The notes: generated by a model from the letters alone, not told the origin. A DNA stretch of 64,000 nucleotides from Lujinxingia litoralis (GCF_003260125.1 NZ_QHKO01000006.1:62001-126000); one strand, 5' to 3'; positions 9,071 through 21,081 are shown, numbered from the stretch's first letter. Numbers and translations: made by a program.

Positions 9071-9742
9071 TTACTCGCCGGCGATTTCCTGGCTGGAAAC
9101 CAGCGCAAAGATCGCGTCGCGGAGCTCGCCGGCCTGCTGGAGCATGTCGGCCTGTTCCTCGGGCTCCATCTGGTCGAGGGCTTTTTCGACCTCGTTGAGC
9201 GCGCGCTTGAGGTGTTTGAGCGGGTTGGGCGCCGGCTCTTCACGCAGGTGCTCGGGGACCGCCTCTTGGAACTCCTTGCGCAGCTCCCGGGCATTGCGTT
9301 CGCCGCGTAGCGCGGAGTCCTTGAGCTCCATGTAGGTTTCCTGGGGCACGCGCTCGTCGGCGACCTCCCGGTAGCCTTTGGCCATCACCGAGACGGTGTC
9401 CATGTCGGGCAACACGCGGGCGGGCTCATCGGGGCGCCGGTTGCGGGGCAGGTACTCGGGGGCCTCTTCGGCCAGCCAGCTGTAGCCTTCGAGAATTTTG
9501 CGGGCGGTGGCCCGGCTGATGTCGAGTTCGGTGGCGCAGTAGGCAAACACCGTGCGATAGCCCCATTCCTTGAAGGCGTCGTTGTCGACGATGTCGCTCA
9601 AGTATTCGGCCAGCTCCACCCAGGCCGAGCGGAAATCCACCGAACCTTTGAGCGCCTGATAGCGCAAATCGTCTTCGCTCAGGGTGTCGAGCATCGCCTT
9701 GAGGCGTCCTTCCAGGGTTTCTTGATCGAGTCCTTCACTCAT
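9071..9742 (-). CDS. hypothetical protein with a helix-turn-helix-like segment
   Basis: The protein has 223 residues. A GGAG site lies 6 bases before the chosen ATG at 9742. The frame continues upstream to 9973, but that part is low-complexity and overlaps the divergent glycosyltransferase. The segment TELDISRATARKILEGYSWL (about residues 69-88) reads like a DNA-binding helix-turn-helix. The C-terminal third is strongly charged and predicted coiled (LKRALNEVEKALDQMEPEEQ). A DNA-binding or scaffold role is possible but unproven. Confidence 0.72.
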   Translation of the reverse strand: MSEGLDQETLEGRLKAMLDTLSEDDLRYQALKGSVDFRSAWVELAEYLSDIVDNDAFKEWGYRTVFAYCATELDISRATARKILEGYSWLAEEAPEYLPRNRRPDEPARVLPDMDTVSVMAKGYREVADERVPQETYMELKDSALRGERNARELRKEFQEAVPEHLREEPAPNPLKHLKRALNEVEKALDQMEPEEQADMLQQAGELRDAIFALVSSQEIAGE

Positions 9743-9955
9743 GATGGCTCCGGGGAGAGGAGGTCTGTGTTGGAGGCCGGTGTATCGTAGCCGGGCGTTG
9801 TTCGCCAGCGTGAAGGTGGCGAGCCGGTCGGGGGGAGGTGTGCTGCGGCGGGTTGAGCACAAGGGTGCCCCCGGGAGCGAGCTGATATAAGGGGGAGAGG
9901 CCTCCCGAAGAGACAGGTGCGTTGTGCGCGAGGAGGGGATGAGAGGGAGTGGTAC

Positions 9956-11032
9956 GTGGTTGAAAGAGAGCACAGTCGTCGCGCTGATCCACCGGCGCCC
10001 GCGGAACTCGCCGTGGTGATTCCGACCCTGGAGGAGGAGGCGCGGTTATGGCGAGTGCTCCGGGCGCTCCGGGCGCAGCGGGGCGTGCGCCTGGAGGTGG
10101 TCGTGGCCGACGGGGGCTCGACCGACGCGACCTGTCAGGTGGCCCGCGAGGCCGGCGCCCGGGTGGTGCGGGCGCCGCGGGGGCGCGGGCGGCAGATGAA
10201 CGCCGGCGCGCGGGCCTGTCAGGCCGAGTGGTTGCTTTTTTTGCATGCCGACAGCGTCCCGGCCGATCCGGATCTGTTGCGCGACGCGCTGGAGCAGATG
10301 CGCCGCGAGGAGGCCCGGGCTCCGGGGGCGGTGGTGGGGCATTTCGCGCTGGTGTTCGAGGGGGCGGGGCGCCGGGAGTGGCCCGGTTTTTACCGGGGGC
10401 TGGAACGAAAGTCGGCGCTCAACCGGTCCAACACCACTCACGGCGATCAGGGGTTGTGGATGCGCCGGTCCTGGTTTGAGGCGCTGGGGGGCTTTGATGA
10501 GGAGTTGGGCTTTCTGGAAGACCAGCGCCTCATCGCGACGCTGGAGGCGCGGGGTGGGCATCGGGTGACGTTGGGAGGGTACTTGAAGACGTCGACGCGG
10601 CGTTTTGCCGCCGAGGGGGTGGCGGCCAGCTATCTGAACATGGCGCTGATTCTGATGGCCGAGGCCGCCGGTCTGGAGGCCTTCTGGCAGGAGGCCTTGA
10701 GCGTGTATCCGGGGCAGCATCAGGCTGTGGCGCTTAAGCCTGTGAGGCGTCTGGGGGCGTTTGTCGGGGCGTTAGCGGGGTTGGGTTCCCGGGAGCGTCG
10801 CGCGGCGATTCGGGAGCTAAGGGGCCTGGCCGAGCGTCAGCTCTGGCAGGTTCCGTTCTGGCTCGATGTGCGCCTGTGGCCGGCGTCGCACGGACCGACA
10901 CCGCTGACCAGTGCCTGGGATGGGCTGGTGGCGCGGTGTTTGTGCCTTTGCTCCGCCCGGGGTGCTGACGTAAAGTGCCGGCCCGAACGATGGGAACGCG
11001 ATGAAGAAGACGTCCGGTGCCGGGGCCTGTGA
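9956..11032 (+). CDS. family 2 glycosyltransferase (TIGR04283-type)
   Basis: The GT-A fold signatures are clear. They include AVVIPTLEEEARLWRVLRAL, the nucleotide-binding VVADGGSTDAT, GRGRQMNAGA, the metal-binding region LFLHADSVP (a variant of DxD), then HGDQGLWMRR and EDQRLI. GRGRQMNAG and the spacing match the TIGR04283 glycosyltransferases. The C-terminal part beyond residue 240 is less conserved. A GTG start at 9956 with GAGGGAG upstream is preferred to the earlier GTG at 9917. It is divergent from the helix-turn-helix gene and its end overlaps the start region of the NHL lipoprotein. The acceptor sugar is unknown. Confidence 0.85.
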   Translation: MVEREHSRRADPPAPAELAVVIPTLEEEARLWRVLRALRAQRGVRLEVVVADGGSTDATCQVAREAGARVVRAPRGRGRQMNAGARACQAEWLLFLHADSVPADPDLLRDALEQMRREEARAPGAVVGHFALVFEGAGRREWPGFYRGLERKSALNRSNTTHGDQGLWMRRSWFEALGGFDEELGFLEDQRLIATLEARGGHRVTLGGYLKTSTRRFAAEGVAASYLNMALILMAEAAGLEAFWQEALSVYPGQHQAVALKPVRRLGAFVGALAGLGSRERRAAIRELRGLAERQLWQVPFWLDVRLWPASHGPTPLTSAWDGLVARCLCLCSARGADVKCRPERWERDEEDVRCRGL

Positions 11033-11063
11033 GAGGCCGGGGCGCCCAGGTAAAGGAGTGGAT

Positions 11064-12302
11064 GTGGGTGTGTTGAGCGTGAAGAAGTTGGCCCTGGTAG
11101 GCGCGGCGTCGGTGGTCATGGCCGCCGGGTGCGGCGAAGAGAACCCGGCGGAGTGCCAGAGTTTTGCCGACTGTGGCGGGGAAACCCCCTGGTGTTCGCC
11201 GGAGGCGACCTGTGAGGCGCTCCCGATGGGGCATCAGATCGGTGTGGGCGACGGCAGTCCCGGGTCGGTGGACCTGGTGACGGTGTACACGACCGAGCGG
11301 GAGATGGAGCTCACCGATCTGGCGTTCAATCCGATCGAAGAGAACGAGTTATGGCTGGTGCGCCGGGAATTTGAGAGCGACGAGCCCTGTGAGGAAGGCA
11401 ACGCCACGGCGGCCGGTTGCGCGGCGCTGGAAGGCTCGGTGGCGGTGATCTGGGACGTGGGTTCGGCCGAGCAGCAGGTCTACACCGAGACCGATCCCAA
11501 CGCCTGGCACTTTATGCGTCGTCCGCCGGCGTTGGCCTTTGGCGATAATGGCTTCTGGGCCACGGTCGGCGAGGCGCGCACGGCGAACTACATGGACGGC
11601 GCGGTCGACTTTATGGGGCCGGTGCTCTGGTCGGCCGACCTGGAGGTCTTTGGCGTGCAGCCTCCCGGGCTCAACGGGTCGCACTTCGATATGCTGCATC
11701 ACGCGCCCTACGGGATGGGCATCGCCCATGAGGTCGATAACGTCTACTGGGTGTTCAACGGGGAGCTGGGCTCAATCGATCGCACCGACTTTGCCATGGA
11801 CCACGGCGCCGGCCAGGATTACCACGGCGATGGCGAGGTCCTGCGCTACGTGCCCGGGCAGGTCAAGCGGGTGGAGAACGTGCCCAGCCATATGCAGCTC
11901 GATAAGGAGACGAACCTCCTCTACGTGGCCGATACCGGCAACGCTCGGATCGTGCGCCTGGACATCACCGCCGGGGAGCAGGGCTCGCCGATCAGCGAGC
12001 CGAACTTCGACGGGCTGGAGATCTTCCATCACATGGAGGGCGTCGAGCTCGAAGAGGTGGTGGCCCCGGGGCTTCTGGAGGCGCCCAGCGGACTGGCGCT
12101 CTACGAAGGCGTGATCTTTGTGAGCGACCAGGCCACCGGCAAGTTGCACGCGTTTAGCCTGGAAGGCGAGCACCTGCGGGAGCTCGATACCGGTCTGGGC
12201 GCCGGCGCGCTGGCCGGCGTGGAGGTCAGCCCCGTTGATGGCAACCTCTACTTTGTGCATCAGTCCGAGGGCAAACTCTACCGCGTGGATGTGATCCTGT
12301 GA
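11064..12302 (+). CDS. lipoprotein with NHL-type beta-propeller
   Basis: The protein has 412 residues from a GTG start at 11064, chosen because AAAGGAG lies 5 bases upstream. The signal peptide ends in the lipobox VVMAAGC. A Cys-rich segment (CQSFADCGGETPWCSPEATC) follows. Then come NHL/SMP-30-like blades: LLYVADTGNARIVRLD, APSGLALYEGVIFVSDQATGKLHAF and VSPVDGNLYFVHQSEGKLYRV. Such propellers are extracytoplasmic binding or sugar-lactonase-like domains; no catalytic set could be confirmed. The stop overlaps the following ATP-grasp start. Confidence 0.8.
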   Translation: MGVLSVKKLALVGAASVVMAAGCGEENPAECQSFADCGGETPWCSPEATCEALPMGHQIGVGDGSPGSVDLVTVYTTEREMELTDLAFNPIEENELWLVRREFESDEPCEEGNATAAGCAALEGSVAVIWDVGSAEQQVYTETDPNAWHFMRRPPALAFGDNGFWATVGEARTANYMDGAVDFMGPVLWSADLEVFGVQPPGLNGSHFDMLHHAPYGMGIAHEVDNVYWVFNGELGSIDRTDFAMDHGAGQDYHGDGEVLRYVPGQVKRVENVPSHMQLDKETNLLYVADTGNARIVRLDITAGEQGSPISEPNFDGLEIFHHMEGVELEEVVAPGLLEAPSGLALYEGVIFVSDQATGKLHAFSLEGEHLRELDTGLGAGALAGVEVSPVDGNLYFVHQSEGKLYRVDVIL

Positions 12303-13177
12303 TGGAGACTCGACGAGGGATAGGCGCCCGGGCCTTTGATGTGCAGGTGGTCACCTGCGCTGAGCTCCCGGAGCCCGACCCGGATCTGGCGCCGCTAATG
12401 GCGGCGCTCGATGCGGCGGGGCTGCGCAGCCGGGTGGTGGTCTGGGATGATCCTCAGGTGGACTGGTCGCAGGCCAGTCTGACGGTGATCCGCTCGACCT
12501 GGGATTACCACCGTCGCCGGGAGGCCTTTGTGGCCTGGGCGCAGGCCGCCGGCGAACTCAGCGAGCTGCATAATCCGGCGGCGGTGGTGCAGTGGAACAC
12601 CCATAAGCGCTACCTGCTCATGCTGAGTCTGCGCGGGGTGGCCGCGGTGCCCACCGCGATGCTGGAGCAGGGCTCCCCGGTGAGCGTGGCCGAGCTCTGC
12701 GCGGACCAGGGCTGGCAGAAGATCGTGGTCAAGCCGGCGGTTTCGGCCGGTTCGTACCAGACGCATGTGATGGAGGTCGGCGCGCTCGATGAGGCGTTGG
12801 CGGCCGAGCTGGTGGCGGCCGAAGACGTGCTGGTGCAGCCCTACATCGAGAGCGTGGACACCTACGGGGAGCGCTCGTTGATTTACATCGATGGGGAGCT
12901 GACCCACAGCATGCGTAAGGCGCCGCGTTTTGCCGGGCAAGATGAGTCGGTGAGCGGGCCGCATCCGGTGGATGCGGCCGAGGCGGAGCTGGGATCTCGG
13001 GCGTTGCGGGCGATCGGGGGAGAAGGTCTGCTCTACGCCCGGATCGATCTGGTGCGGGGTGGGGACGGAGCGCCGATGGTCGCGGAGCTGGAGCTGGTGG
13101 AGCCTTCGCTCTTCTTTGCGATGGAGCCCCGCGCGCTGGAGCGCTACGTGGCCGGGATCCTGCGGCGACTGGGCTGA
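12302..13177 (+). CDS. ATP-grasp enzyme (RimK / cycloserine-ligase-like)
   Basis: The 291-residue protein opens with a Rossmann-like part (VVVWDDPQVDW, VIRSTWDYHRRREAF) as in DcsG-like and RimK-related ATP-grasp proteins. The ATP-binding elements follow: WQKIVVKPAVSAGSYQT, VLVQPYIE, GERSLIYIDGEL, and the metal-binding AELELVEPSLFF. ATP-grasp enzymes ligate a carboxylate to an amine or thiol through an acyl-phosphate; the substrate here is unknown. The start overlaps the lipoprotein stop (GTGATG), so the two are translationally coupled. Confidence 0.85.
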   Translation: METRRGIGARAFDVQVVTCAELPEPDPDLAPLMAALDAAGLRSRVVVWDDPQVDWSQASLTVIRSTWDYHRRREAFVAWAQAAGELSELHNPAAVVQWNTHKRYLLMLSLRGVAAVPTAMLEQGSPVSVAELCADQGWQKIVVKPAVSAGSYQTHVMEVGALDEALAAELVAAEDVLVQPYIESVDTYGERSLIYIDGELTHSMRKAPRFAGQDESVSGPHPVDAAEAELGSRALRAIGGEGLLYARIDLVRGGDGAPMVAELELVEPSLFFAMEPRALERYVAGILRRLG

Positions 13178-13181
13178 CATA

Positions 13182-13217
13182 AACGCGGGAGCTGGCTTTC
13201 GCCAGCCCCCGCGCGTT
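13182..13217. terminator. hairpin between convergent genes
   Basis: CGCGGG-AG-CTGGC, a TTTC loop, and GCCAG-CC-CCGCG form a strong stem directly after the ATP-grasp stop and before the end of the opposing lipoprotein gene. There is no clear T run, so it may be a rho-assisted or bidirectional terminator. Confidence 0.55.
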
Positions 13218-13248
13218 TGACGGTGTGACTGAAGAGCCCCCTCCCCCC

Positions 13249-13902
13249 CTACTTCACTACCTCTTTTAAGTCGTACATCTCCACGTTGTCGAAACTCGCC
13301 GGGGCCAGCCAGTTGTTGAAGGCGAAGTGGCGGTGGCCCGGCCCCTGCAGGGGGGCGCGGTCGTCGTAGGTCAGGAAGGGTTTGCCGTCGACGTACCAGC
13401 GCAGGCGCTGATCGGTGCGCACGACCGTGAAGGTGTAGGTGCGCTCGGGTTCGACGCGTTGATCGCCGGCGCCGACCAGGCGGTCGTCGCCGTGCTCGTC
13501 GAGACGGGCGATGATGTTGAGGCTGTTGTTCCAGCCCCCGAAGATGCCGACGTAGCCGCTCTCGTGGGTGCGTCCGTCTCCCAGAATTTCGAACTTGAGA
13601 TCGCCGGTCTCGGAGTGGGCCGTGGCCTCAAAGCTGAGGCGGAAATGCTCGGGCAGCGGGGTCTGAAGCCAGAGGGCGTCGTTGCGGGCGCCGGCGACCT
13701 TGAGTTTGCCTTCCTCGTATTTCCAGCCCGGGTAGCCCGACTGCCATTCGTCTGTTGAGGAGGGATCGTCAAAGGTCTCGCTGTAGACGAGCTGGCCCCC
13801 GGTGAGCCCGAGGTTCGGATCGACCGGGGGAACTTCGGGGGCCTGATCGCAGGCGGTGAAGAGCAGCGGGATCGTGACAAACACCAGGGGGGAGAGACGC
13901 AT
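13249..13902 (-). CDS. lipoprotein with LamG/concanavalin-like domain
   Basis: The protein has 217 residues. A short signal peptide ends in the lipobox LLFTAC. The mature part has the strand pattern of jelly-roll sugar-binding or glycoside-hydrolase-like domains: LVYSETFDDPSSTDEWQ, LPEHFRLSFEATA, TYTFTVVRTDQRLRWYVDGKPF and APASFDNVEMYDL. These resemble 3-keto-disaccharide hydrolase / LamG families, which bind or cleave glycans. A catalytic pair could not be assigned. The start at 13902 has GAGG 6 bases upstream. Confidence 0.72.
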   Translation of the reverse strand: MRLSPLVFVTIPLLFTACDQAPEVPPVDPNLGLTGGQLVYSETFDDPSSTDEWQSGYPGWKYEEGKLKVAGARNDALWLQTPLPEHFRLSFEATAHSETGDLKFEILGDGRTHESGYVGIFGGWNNSLNIIARLDEHGDDRLVGAGDQRVEPERTYTFTVVRTDQRLRWYVDGKPFLTYDDRAPLQGPGHRHFAFNNWLAPASFDNVEMYDLKEVVK

Positions 13903-13971
13903 CAGCAACCTCGGGGGCGAGTGGCGAGAATCGGCGGGGGGGGGAGACGAAGGGGAGGGCGCGCGGGGGGA

Positions 13972-14012
13972 GGGCGTCGAATCGACGCGCCCCCCCGGGC
14001 CCGGGGGGGGAG
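13972..14012. terminator. tandem GC palindromes downstream of the histidine kinase
   Basis: GGGCGTCGA/TCGACGCGCCC and the overlapping CCCCCCGGGCCCGGGGGG palindrome sit immediately after the kinase stop on the minus strand. They can form very stable hairpins that could stop or slow RNA polymerase. No T run is present. Confidence 0.4.
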
Positions 14013-14015
14013 GGG

Positions 14016-16529
<2,514 letters not shown>

Positions 16530-16718
16530 GATTTCCAGCCTGAGGTTGTAGACGCGTGGCGCCTGATCCGAGGACCGGGTTCCGGGTGGAGGGCCTGAAA
16601 GAGATAATGTGCGGGTGGCGCGCGGCTCACCCTCTTCGAAACTCTTCGCGGAGGCGATCGCGCGGGATGCGCTTCGCTCAAGGATGGTGTTGATGCGCTC
16701 TGGCAGAAGAGAAAGCGA

Positions 16719-16812
16719 TCACCGTCGGTGAGTCCCCCTGGCGGTGATCACGACGACCGAAATGCGATGATGGCTGCCATCCTGCCTCAGGTGCTGAAGA
16801 AACTCAAAGGCC
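16719..16812 (-). pseudogene. relic of a receiver-domain C-terminus
   Basis: On the minus strand this stretch encodes AFEFLQHLRQDGSHH-RISVVVITARGT. It aligns with the last receiver of the neighbouring histidine kinase (GFEFLRQVRKDEVHA-TIPVVVITAKEL). The nucleotide match extends over roughly 85 bases. The reading frame upstream of it does not resemble a receiver, so it looks like a decayed fragment left by duplication or deletion. It lies in a 632-base stretch (16530-17161) with no other gene that I can support. Confidence 0.55.
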
Positions 16813-17161
16813 GCTGACACCCCCGCGTTGATCAGCGCGGGAGTGACCCTCGGGGCGCCGGGAGCTCCCGGGGCTTCTGGCACGGGGAAGATACCGGAAC
16901 TCCCGGGGGCACAGCTCGTCACTCCGCCCGGGGAAGGCGCTCGTGGCTGTGTGCGCTCGTCGGGGCGATGCGGCGGGAGGATGGCGCGCGAAAGAGGAGG
17001 CGCGCTCAGGCAACGAGAAGCGTCGCCCGTTGAGGGCGTTTCGTCGCCGGGGAAGGGCAGGTGTGACGCGGGGGGCTGGCACGGGGAGAGGCAGCCCCGG
17101 ATGAGCCGGGGCAAAGCCTCGGGAGGCCTGCCGGGGGCGTGGGCAGACCTCCCCGTCGCTC

Positions 17162-18052
17162 TCAGGTGTCGGCCAGGAAGCGGGGCGGGACGGCCAGCAC
17201 GTTTTGGAAGAGGCCTAAGCGGGTGGCGTCGAGGGCCCGCAGCGCAAATCCGGGGCGATCGTCGTCGATCCGCAAAAAGACATAGCCGTAGGCGCTCAGC
17301 TCGTCGAGGAGCCGGGTCATGGGGTAGCCCGCGTTCTGGCAGGTGACCTGGCTGAGCTCAAAGATGATGTGGGGCCGAAAGCGGGTGAGCGTCTGGTGGG
17401 CGCCCTGGAGGGCGGCGAGTTCGGCGCCTTCGACGTCGATTTTGATCAGGTCGAGGCGTTCCAGATCGTGTTCTTCGACAAAGGCGTCGAGGGTGGTGAG
17501 TTCGATGGTATGCGAGGGCCGGCTGCGTTTCTCGTCGGGGTAGAGGGAGGCCACGCCGCGGTTGTAGGTGCCATCGTTAGCGCGCGTCTCGGCCTCATAA
17601 AAGGTGGCGCTTCCGGGGCTGTCGCTGAGCCCGAGGTTGACCAGGGTGACATTATCAAAGCCGTTGGCTTCCACGTTGTGAGCCAGGCGCGGGAAGATGA
17701 CGTCGCCGGGCTCGAACGCAAACACGCGCCCCTGGCTCAAGTGCTTGGCGGCCACCAGGGTGAACTCCCCGTGGTTGGCGCCGATGTCGATGAAGGTGTG
17801 GTGGGGCTTTAAGAGGTGGGTCAGCAGGCGTGTCTGGGGCTCGGAGTAGGAGCCTCGCCAGAAGATCTGGCTGCCCATATGCTCGTCGAGGTGGAGGCGG
17901 AAATGCAGGTCACCGTCAAAGTCATCCAGGTCGATCTGCAGCGGGAAGTTTGCGGCCACTCGTCGGGCGGAGTCACTCAGGCGAGAGAGTCCCCGGTGCT
18001 GGTAGAGAAATCGCGAGGCGCGTCGGAGCTGTCGGATCACGTCGGTTTTCAT
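17162..18052 (-). CDS. FkbM-family SAM-dependent methyltransferase
   Basis: The protein has 296 residues. The SAM-binding motif FIDIGANHGEFTLVAA (about residues 88-103) and the family motif LIKIDVEGAELAALQGA (about 203-219) identify FkbM-type methyltransferases, which usually O-methylate sugars or small natural products. The C-terminal strand FRPHIIFELSQ is also typical. The gene stands alone, with no glycan cluster next to it, so the acceptor is unknown. Confidence 0.87.
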   Translation of the reverse strand: MKTDVIRQLRRASRFLYQHRGLSRLSDSARRVAANFPLQIDLDDFDGDLHFRLHLDEHMGSQIFWRGSYSEPQTRLLTHLLKPHHTFIDIGANHGEFTLVAAKHLSQGRVFAFEPGDVIFPRLAHNVEANGFDNVTLVNLGLSDSPGSATFYEAETRANDGTYNRGVASLYPDEKRSRPSHTIELTTLDAFVEEHDLERLDLIKIDVEGAELAALQGAHQTLTRFRPHIIFELSQVTCQNAGYPMTRLLDELSAYGYVFLRIDDDRPGFALRALDATRLGLFQNVLAVPPRFLADT

Positions 18053-18334
18053 GGGGCTCGCTTCCGGAGTGGGTGATGGGCGCGGTCGTCAAGGCATCCC
18101 CCCTTTTTTAAGGAGGGCTCGGGTGAGTCAGAACGGCAGGCATCGTAGAGGGGCCAAAGGGGGCGTGGCAAGGTCGGGAGGGGGCGCTTTCGGGGGACTT
18201 TCGGGTAGCAAAACGTAACGGACGTGACCGGCACGCCGGCGCTCGTGGGCGCCGGGGGCCTCGCCGGTCTTGCTGCGGGGGAAGGTGTCTGTCGGGGCGG
18301 CGTTTTCAGGGAGGTGGGCCGGGGAGGGATACGA

Positions 18335-18350
18335 TGTTTCACGTGAAACG
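18335..18350. promoter_or_regulatory. candidate parS centromere site
   Basis: TGTTTCACGTGAAACG matches the bacterial parS consensus TGTTTCACGTGAAACA at 15 of 16 positions. It keeps the perfect 14-base palindromic core GTTTCACGTGAAAC. ParB dimers bind this site and load onto the chromosome near the origin. It lies in a 568-base stretch (18053-18620) with no gene, which suits a chromosomal centromere site. No parA or parB gene is in the window. Confidence 0.75.
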
Positions 18351-18620
18351 ATCTTCGGAAAGTTCTGTAAAATCAAGATGATGCGCCACCCACAGAGCGG
18401 CTTTGAAGGGTGATGCGGCGCGGGCGCGGGGATGCTCTGGTCCGTCGACCGGGTGGGGGAGCTCGCCAGGGGCGCGCCCGGTGTAGCCGGGGAGAAGACG
18501 GTGTAAGGAGCCCCTGGCGAGCGTCGTCTATAGAGCAGCGGGTGTTATGCCGCGAGCCGCCGCCGGTGTCCGGCCCGCGGCGCTGCTTTTCCCTTTATTC
18601 GGTCGAGCCGAGGAGATGTG

Positions 18621-18998
18621 ATGGGTTTGAACACGACGATGCCGCGGGGGCTTCGCCCCTATTTTGAGCGCGAGCTGGCCCGGGCGGCCACCCTTCTGGA
18701 GGAGGGCGATTTGAGCCGCAGCTGGCGTCACCTGGAGCGCGCCCACGTGCTGGGGCAGGCCTTTCCCCTCGAGCACACGCGGGCCCACTGGCGGATGCTG
18801 CGCTTTGGGCTGCGCATCAAAGATCGGCGCGAGATTCTGGGGCAGCTCCCGCGCCTGGCGGTCGGCGGGGTGAAGTCCTTTGTGGGCACGATCCCCACGG
18901 GCAACACCGGCGGCGCCAATATCTCGGCGCTGCGGCCCCTGCCGATTCCCGAGGACCTGCGGGAGCTGCTGGTGGCCCACGGGGCGCCGGTGCACTAA
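18621..18998 (+). CDS. DUF3703 family protein
   Basis: The 125-residue protein matches the DUF3703 pattern: a helical start (FERELARAATLLEEGDLSRSWRHLERAHVLGQ) and the following HTRAHWRMLRFGLRIKDRREILGQ. The C-terminal GNTGGANIS is characteristic. The function of the family is unknown. The ATG at 18621 has AGGAG 5 bases upstream, which favours it over the GTG at 18618. A terminator follows within 30 bases. Confidence 0.85.
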   Translation: MGLNTTMPRGLRPYFERELARAATLLEEGDLSRSWRHLERAHVLGQAFPLEHTRAHWRMLRFGLRIKDRREILGQLPRLAVGGVKSFVGTIPTGNTGGANISALRPLPIPEDLRELLVAHGAPVH

Positions 18999-19018
18999 GG
19001 CCGGGGAAAAGCCATCCC

Positions 19019-19056
19019 ATAAAAAAAGGCCGCGTCGAAAGACGCGGCCTTTTTTG
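19019..19056. terminator. bidirectional rho-independent terminator
   Basis: AAAAAAA-GGCCGCGTC-GAAA-GACGCGGCC-TTTTTT is a perfect 9-bp stem with a GAAA tetraloop, flanked by A and T runs. It sits between the convergent DUF3703 and homogentisate dioxygenase genes and can serve both. Confidence 0.92.
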
Positions 19057-19086
19057 GGTTCACACATCGCCGGGAGGCCGGGGCGT

Positions 19087-20400
19087 TTAGCTCCAGTCGC
19101 CCTCGGGGGTGCCGTTGAAGCGTTTTTTGAGCCCTTCCCAGCAGTCGACGTAGTCGGATTGCAGGGTCTCAAGGCCGGCGCTGTAGGTGGTGAGGTGCTG
19201 GGGCAGGCGGGTCTCCAGCATGAAGGCCATGGTGCCGGCGAGCTTCTGGGGCTGGAGCTCGGCGCGGGAGGCTTTTTCGAAGGCGTCGAGGTCGGGGCCG
19301 TGGGGGAGCATCATGTTGTGCAGGCTCATGCCCCCGGGCAAGAAGCCCTCTTCTTTGGCGTCGTACTGCCCGTAGATCAGGCCCATGAACTCCGACATGA
19401 TGTTGCGGTGGTACCAGGGGGGCCGGAAGGTGTTTTCGCCCACCAGCCAGCGGTCGGAGAAGAGCACGAAGTCGATGTTGGCGGTGCCGGCCTCGGCCGA
19501 GGGGCTCGTCAGGACGGTGAAGATCGAGGGATCGGGGTGATCGAAGAGGATGGCCCCGATGGGGGAGTAGTCGCGCAGGTCGTATTTGTAGGGGGCGTAG
19601 TTGCCGTGCCAGGCGACCACATCCAGGGGGGAGTGCCCGATGGTGGTGCGGTAGTGGCGCCCGCACCATTTGATATGGATGGAGCTCTCGCGCTCCACGT
19701 CTTCGAAGGCCGCCACCGGGTATTTAAAGTCGCGGGGGTTGGCCATGCAGTTGGCGCCGATGGGGCCGCGCTCGGGCAGGGTGAATTTGCCGCCGTAGTT
19801 CTCGCAGAGGTAGCCGCGGGCCGGCCCATCCACGAGCTCAAAGCGAAAGACCATGCCCCGCGGGATCACCGCCAACTCGCCGGGGCCCAGCTCCAGGATG
19901 CCCATCTCGGTGACCAGGCGGATGTGGCCCTGCTGGGGCAGAAAGAGCAGCTCTCCGTCGGCGCAGAGGGTGTACTCATCTTCCATGGAGCGGGTCACCA
20001 GGTAGAGGTGCGCGGCCATGCCGGCCTGACCGATGACGTCGCCGGCGGTGGAGATGGTGCGCACGCCCTCGACAAAGGAGGTGGCCTCCTCGGGCAGGGG
20101 GACCGGGTCCCAGCGGCGCTGACCGATGGGCAGCTCGGCCTCATCGGTGGTGGGGCCGCTGCGCCACAGGGGGAGCTGGAGGGGGGCGTAGCTGCCCATA
20201 TGCCGCACCGAGGGGCGGATGCGGTAGAGCCAGGAGCGCTCGTTGGTGCTGCGCGGGGCGGTGAATGGCGAGCCCGAGAGCTGCTCGGCGTAGAGCCCGT
20301 AGGGCGATCGCTGTGGCGAGTTGCGGCCCCGGGGGAGGGCTCCCTCCAGCGATTCGGTCTCAAAGTCGTTGCCAAACCCGGTCATGTACTCAAGCGTCAT
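19087..20400 (-). CDS. hmgA: homogentisate 1,2-dioxygenase
   Basis: The 437-residue protein matches the family length and carries its signature start ([26 protein letters not shown]). It opens the ring of homogentisate to maleylacetoacetate in tyrosine/phenylalanine breakdown, using a non-haem iron. The iron-ligand region is present, including [20 protein letters not shown] in the variant [12 protein letters not shown] and the following [19 protein letters not shown] site precedes the ATG. The usual partners (maleylacetoacetate isomerase, fumarylacetoacetase) are not next to it. Confidence 0.96.
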   Translation of the reverse strand: MTLEYMTGFGNDFETESLEGALPRGRNSPQRSPYGLYAEQLSGSPFTAPRSTNERSWLYRIRPSVRHMGSYAPLQLPLWRSGPTTDEAELPIGQRRWDPVPLPEEATSFVEGVRTISTAGDVIGQAGMAAHLYLVTRSMEDEYTLCADGELLFLPQQGHIRLVTEMGILELGPGELAVIPRGMVFRFELVDGPARGYLCENYGGKFTLPERGPIGANCMANPRDFKYPVAAFEDVERESSIHIKWCGRHYRTTIGHSPLDVVAWHGNYAPYKYDLRDYSPIGAILFDHPDPSIFTVLTSPSAEAGTANIDFVLFSDRWLVGENTFRPPWYHRNIMSEFMGLIYGQYDAKEEGFLPGGMSLHNMMLPHGPDLDAFEKASRAELQPQKLAGTMAFMLETRLPQHLTTYSAGLETLQSDYVDCWEGLKKRFNGTPEGDWS

Positions 20401-21081
20401 GGCATCTCTCCGGCGTAGTGCTGCTCTCTGAATGTGAAGGGCGCTGAATGGCTGGCTCTCTGGATAGCGCGGCCCGGCGACGGTGGCAACGCTTCGTCAG
20501 CGGATGACGCGTGCGGGGCCAGGTGAGCGCTGGCGAGTTCTCCGGGAGAGCTCGCCACAGCTAAGCACCCGGGCGGCGCAAGCGAGTGTTTTTGTTCGGG
20601 GGCTTTTAGTTCAGGGCTTTTAGTTCAGGGAGGGGAGTTCGGGGGGCGGTGCCGGTCAACATGCCCCTTTGGTCAGGAGAGGTGTCGTCTCCATCCATCA
20701 GGAAGGCGTAGAAGGTACGATGAAGGATGTGCGATGGCCGCCTGGCGAGTTTTCTGGCGAGCGAGGGGATGCCCGATGCTTCGGCGCGGGGTAAAACGCG
20801 AGGGAAAGGCATCGACTGCGCCAAAATGTCGCATTTTTGGGGAATCGGGGTGATGCCGGGTCGGTCACGCGCTGCCGGAGGACAATCTGGGGATGGGATC
20901 GTTCGCTTTCCGGGGTTTCCGATTCCGATGGCCCGTATGCCTGCGGGAGGGGAAAGGAAAAGGCTGAGCGGTTATCGGAGAAGGGCACATCGATCGGGGT
21001 GATTATGGGCGATCGTCCAGTGTTGGTGAGGGTGATGTCTGTCCGGGGGTGGGGCATGTGGGCGGCGCCAGGCCGCCGCGT
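20401..21081. other. long intergenic region with a hairpin and a short direct repeat
   Basis: There is no convincing gene in these 681 bases. TGGCGAGTTCTCC/GGGAGAGCTCGCCA at 20531-20557 can form a 13-bp stem with one mismatch. GGCTTTTAGTTCAG is repeated in tandem (period 14) at 20601-20628. The rest looks unstructured. Confidence 0.5.
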
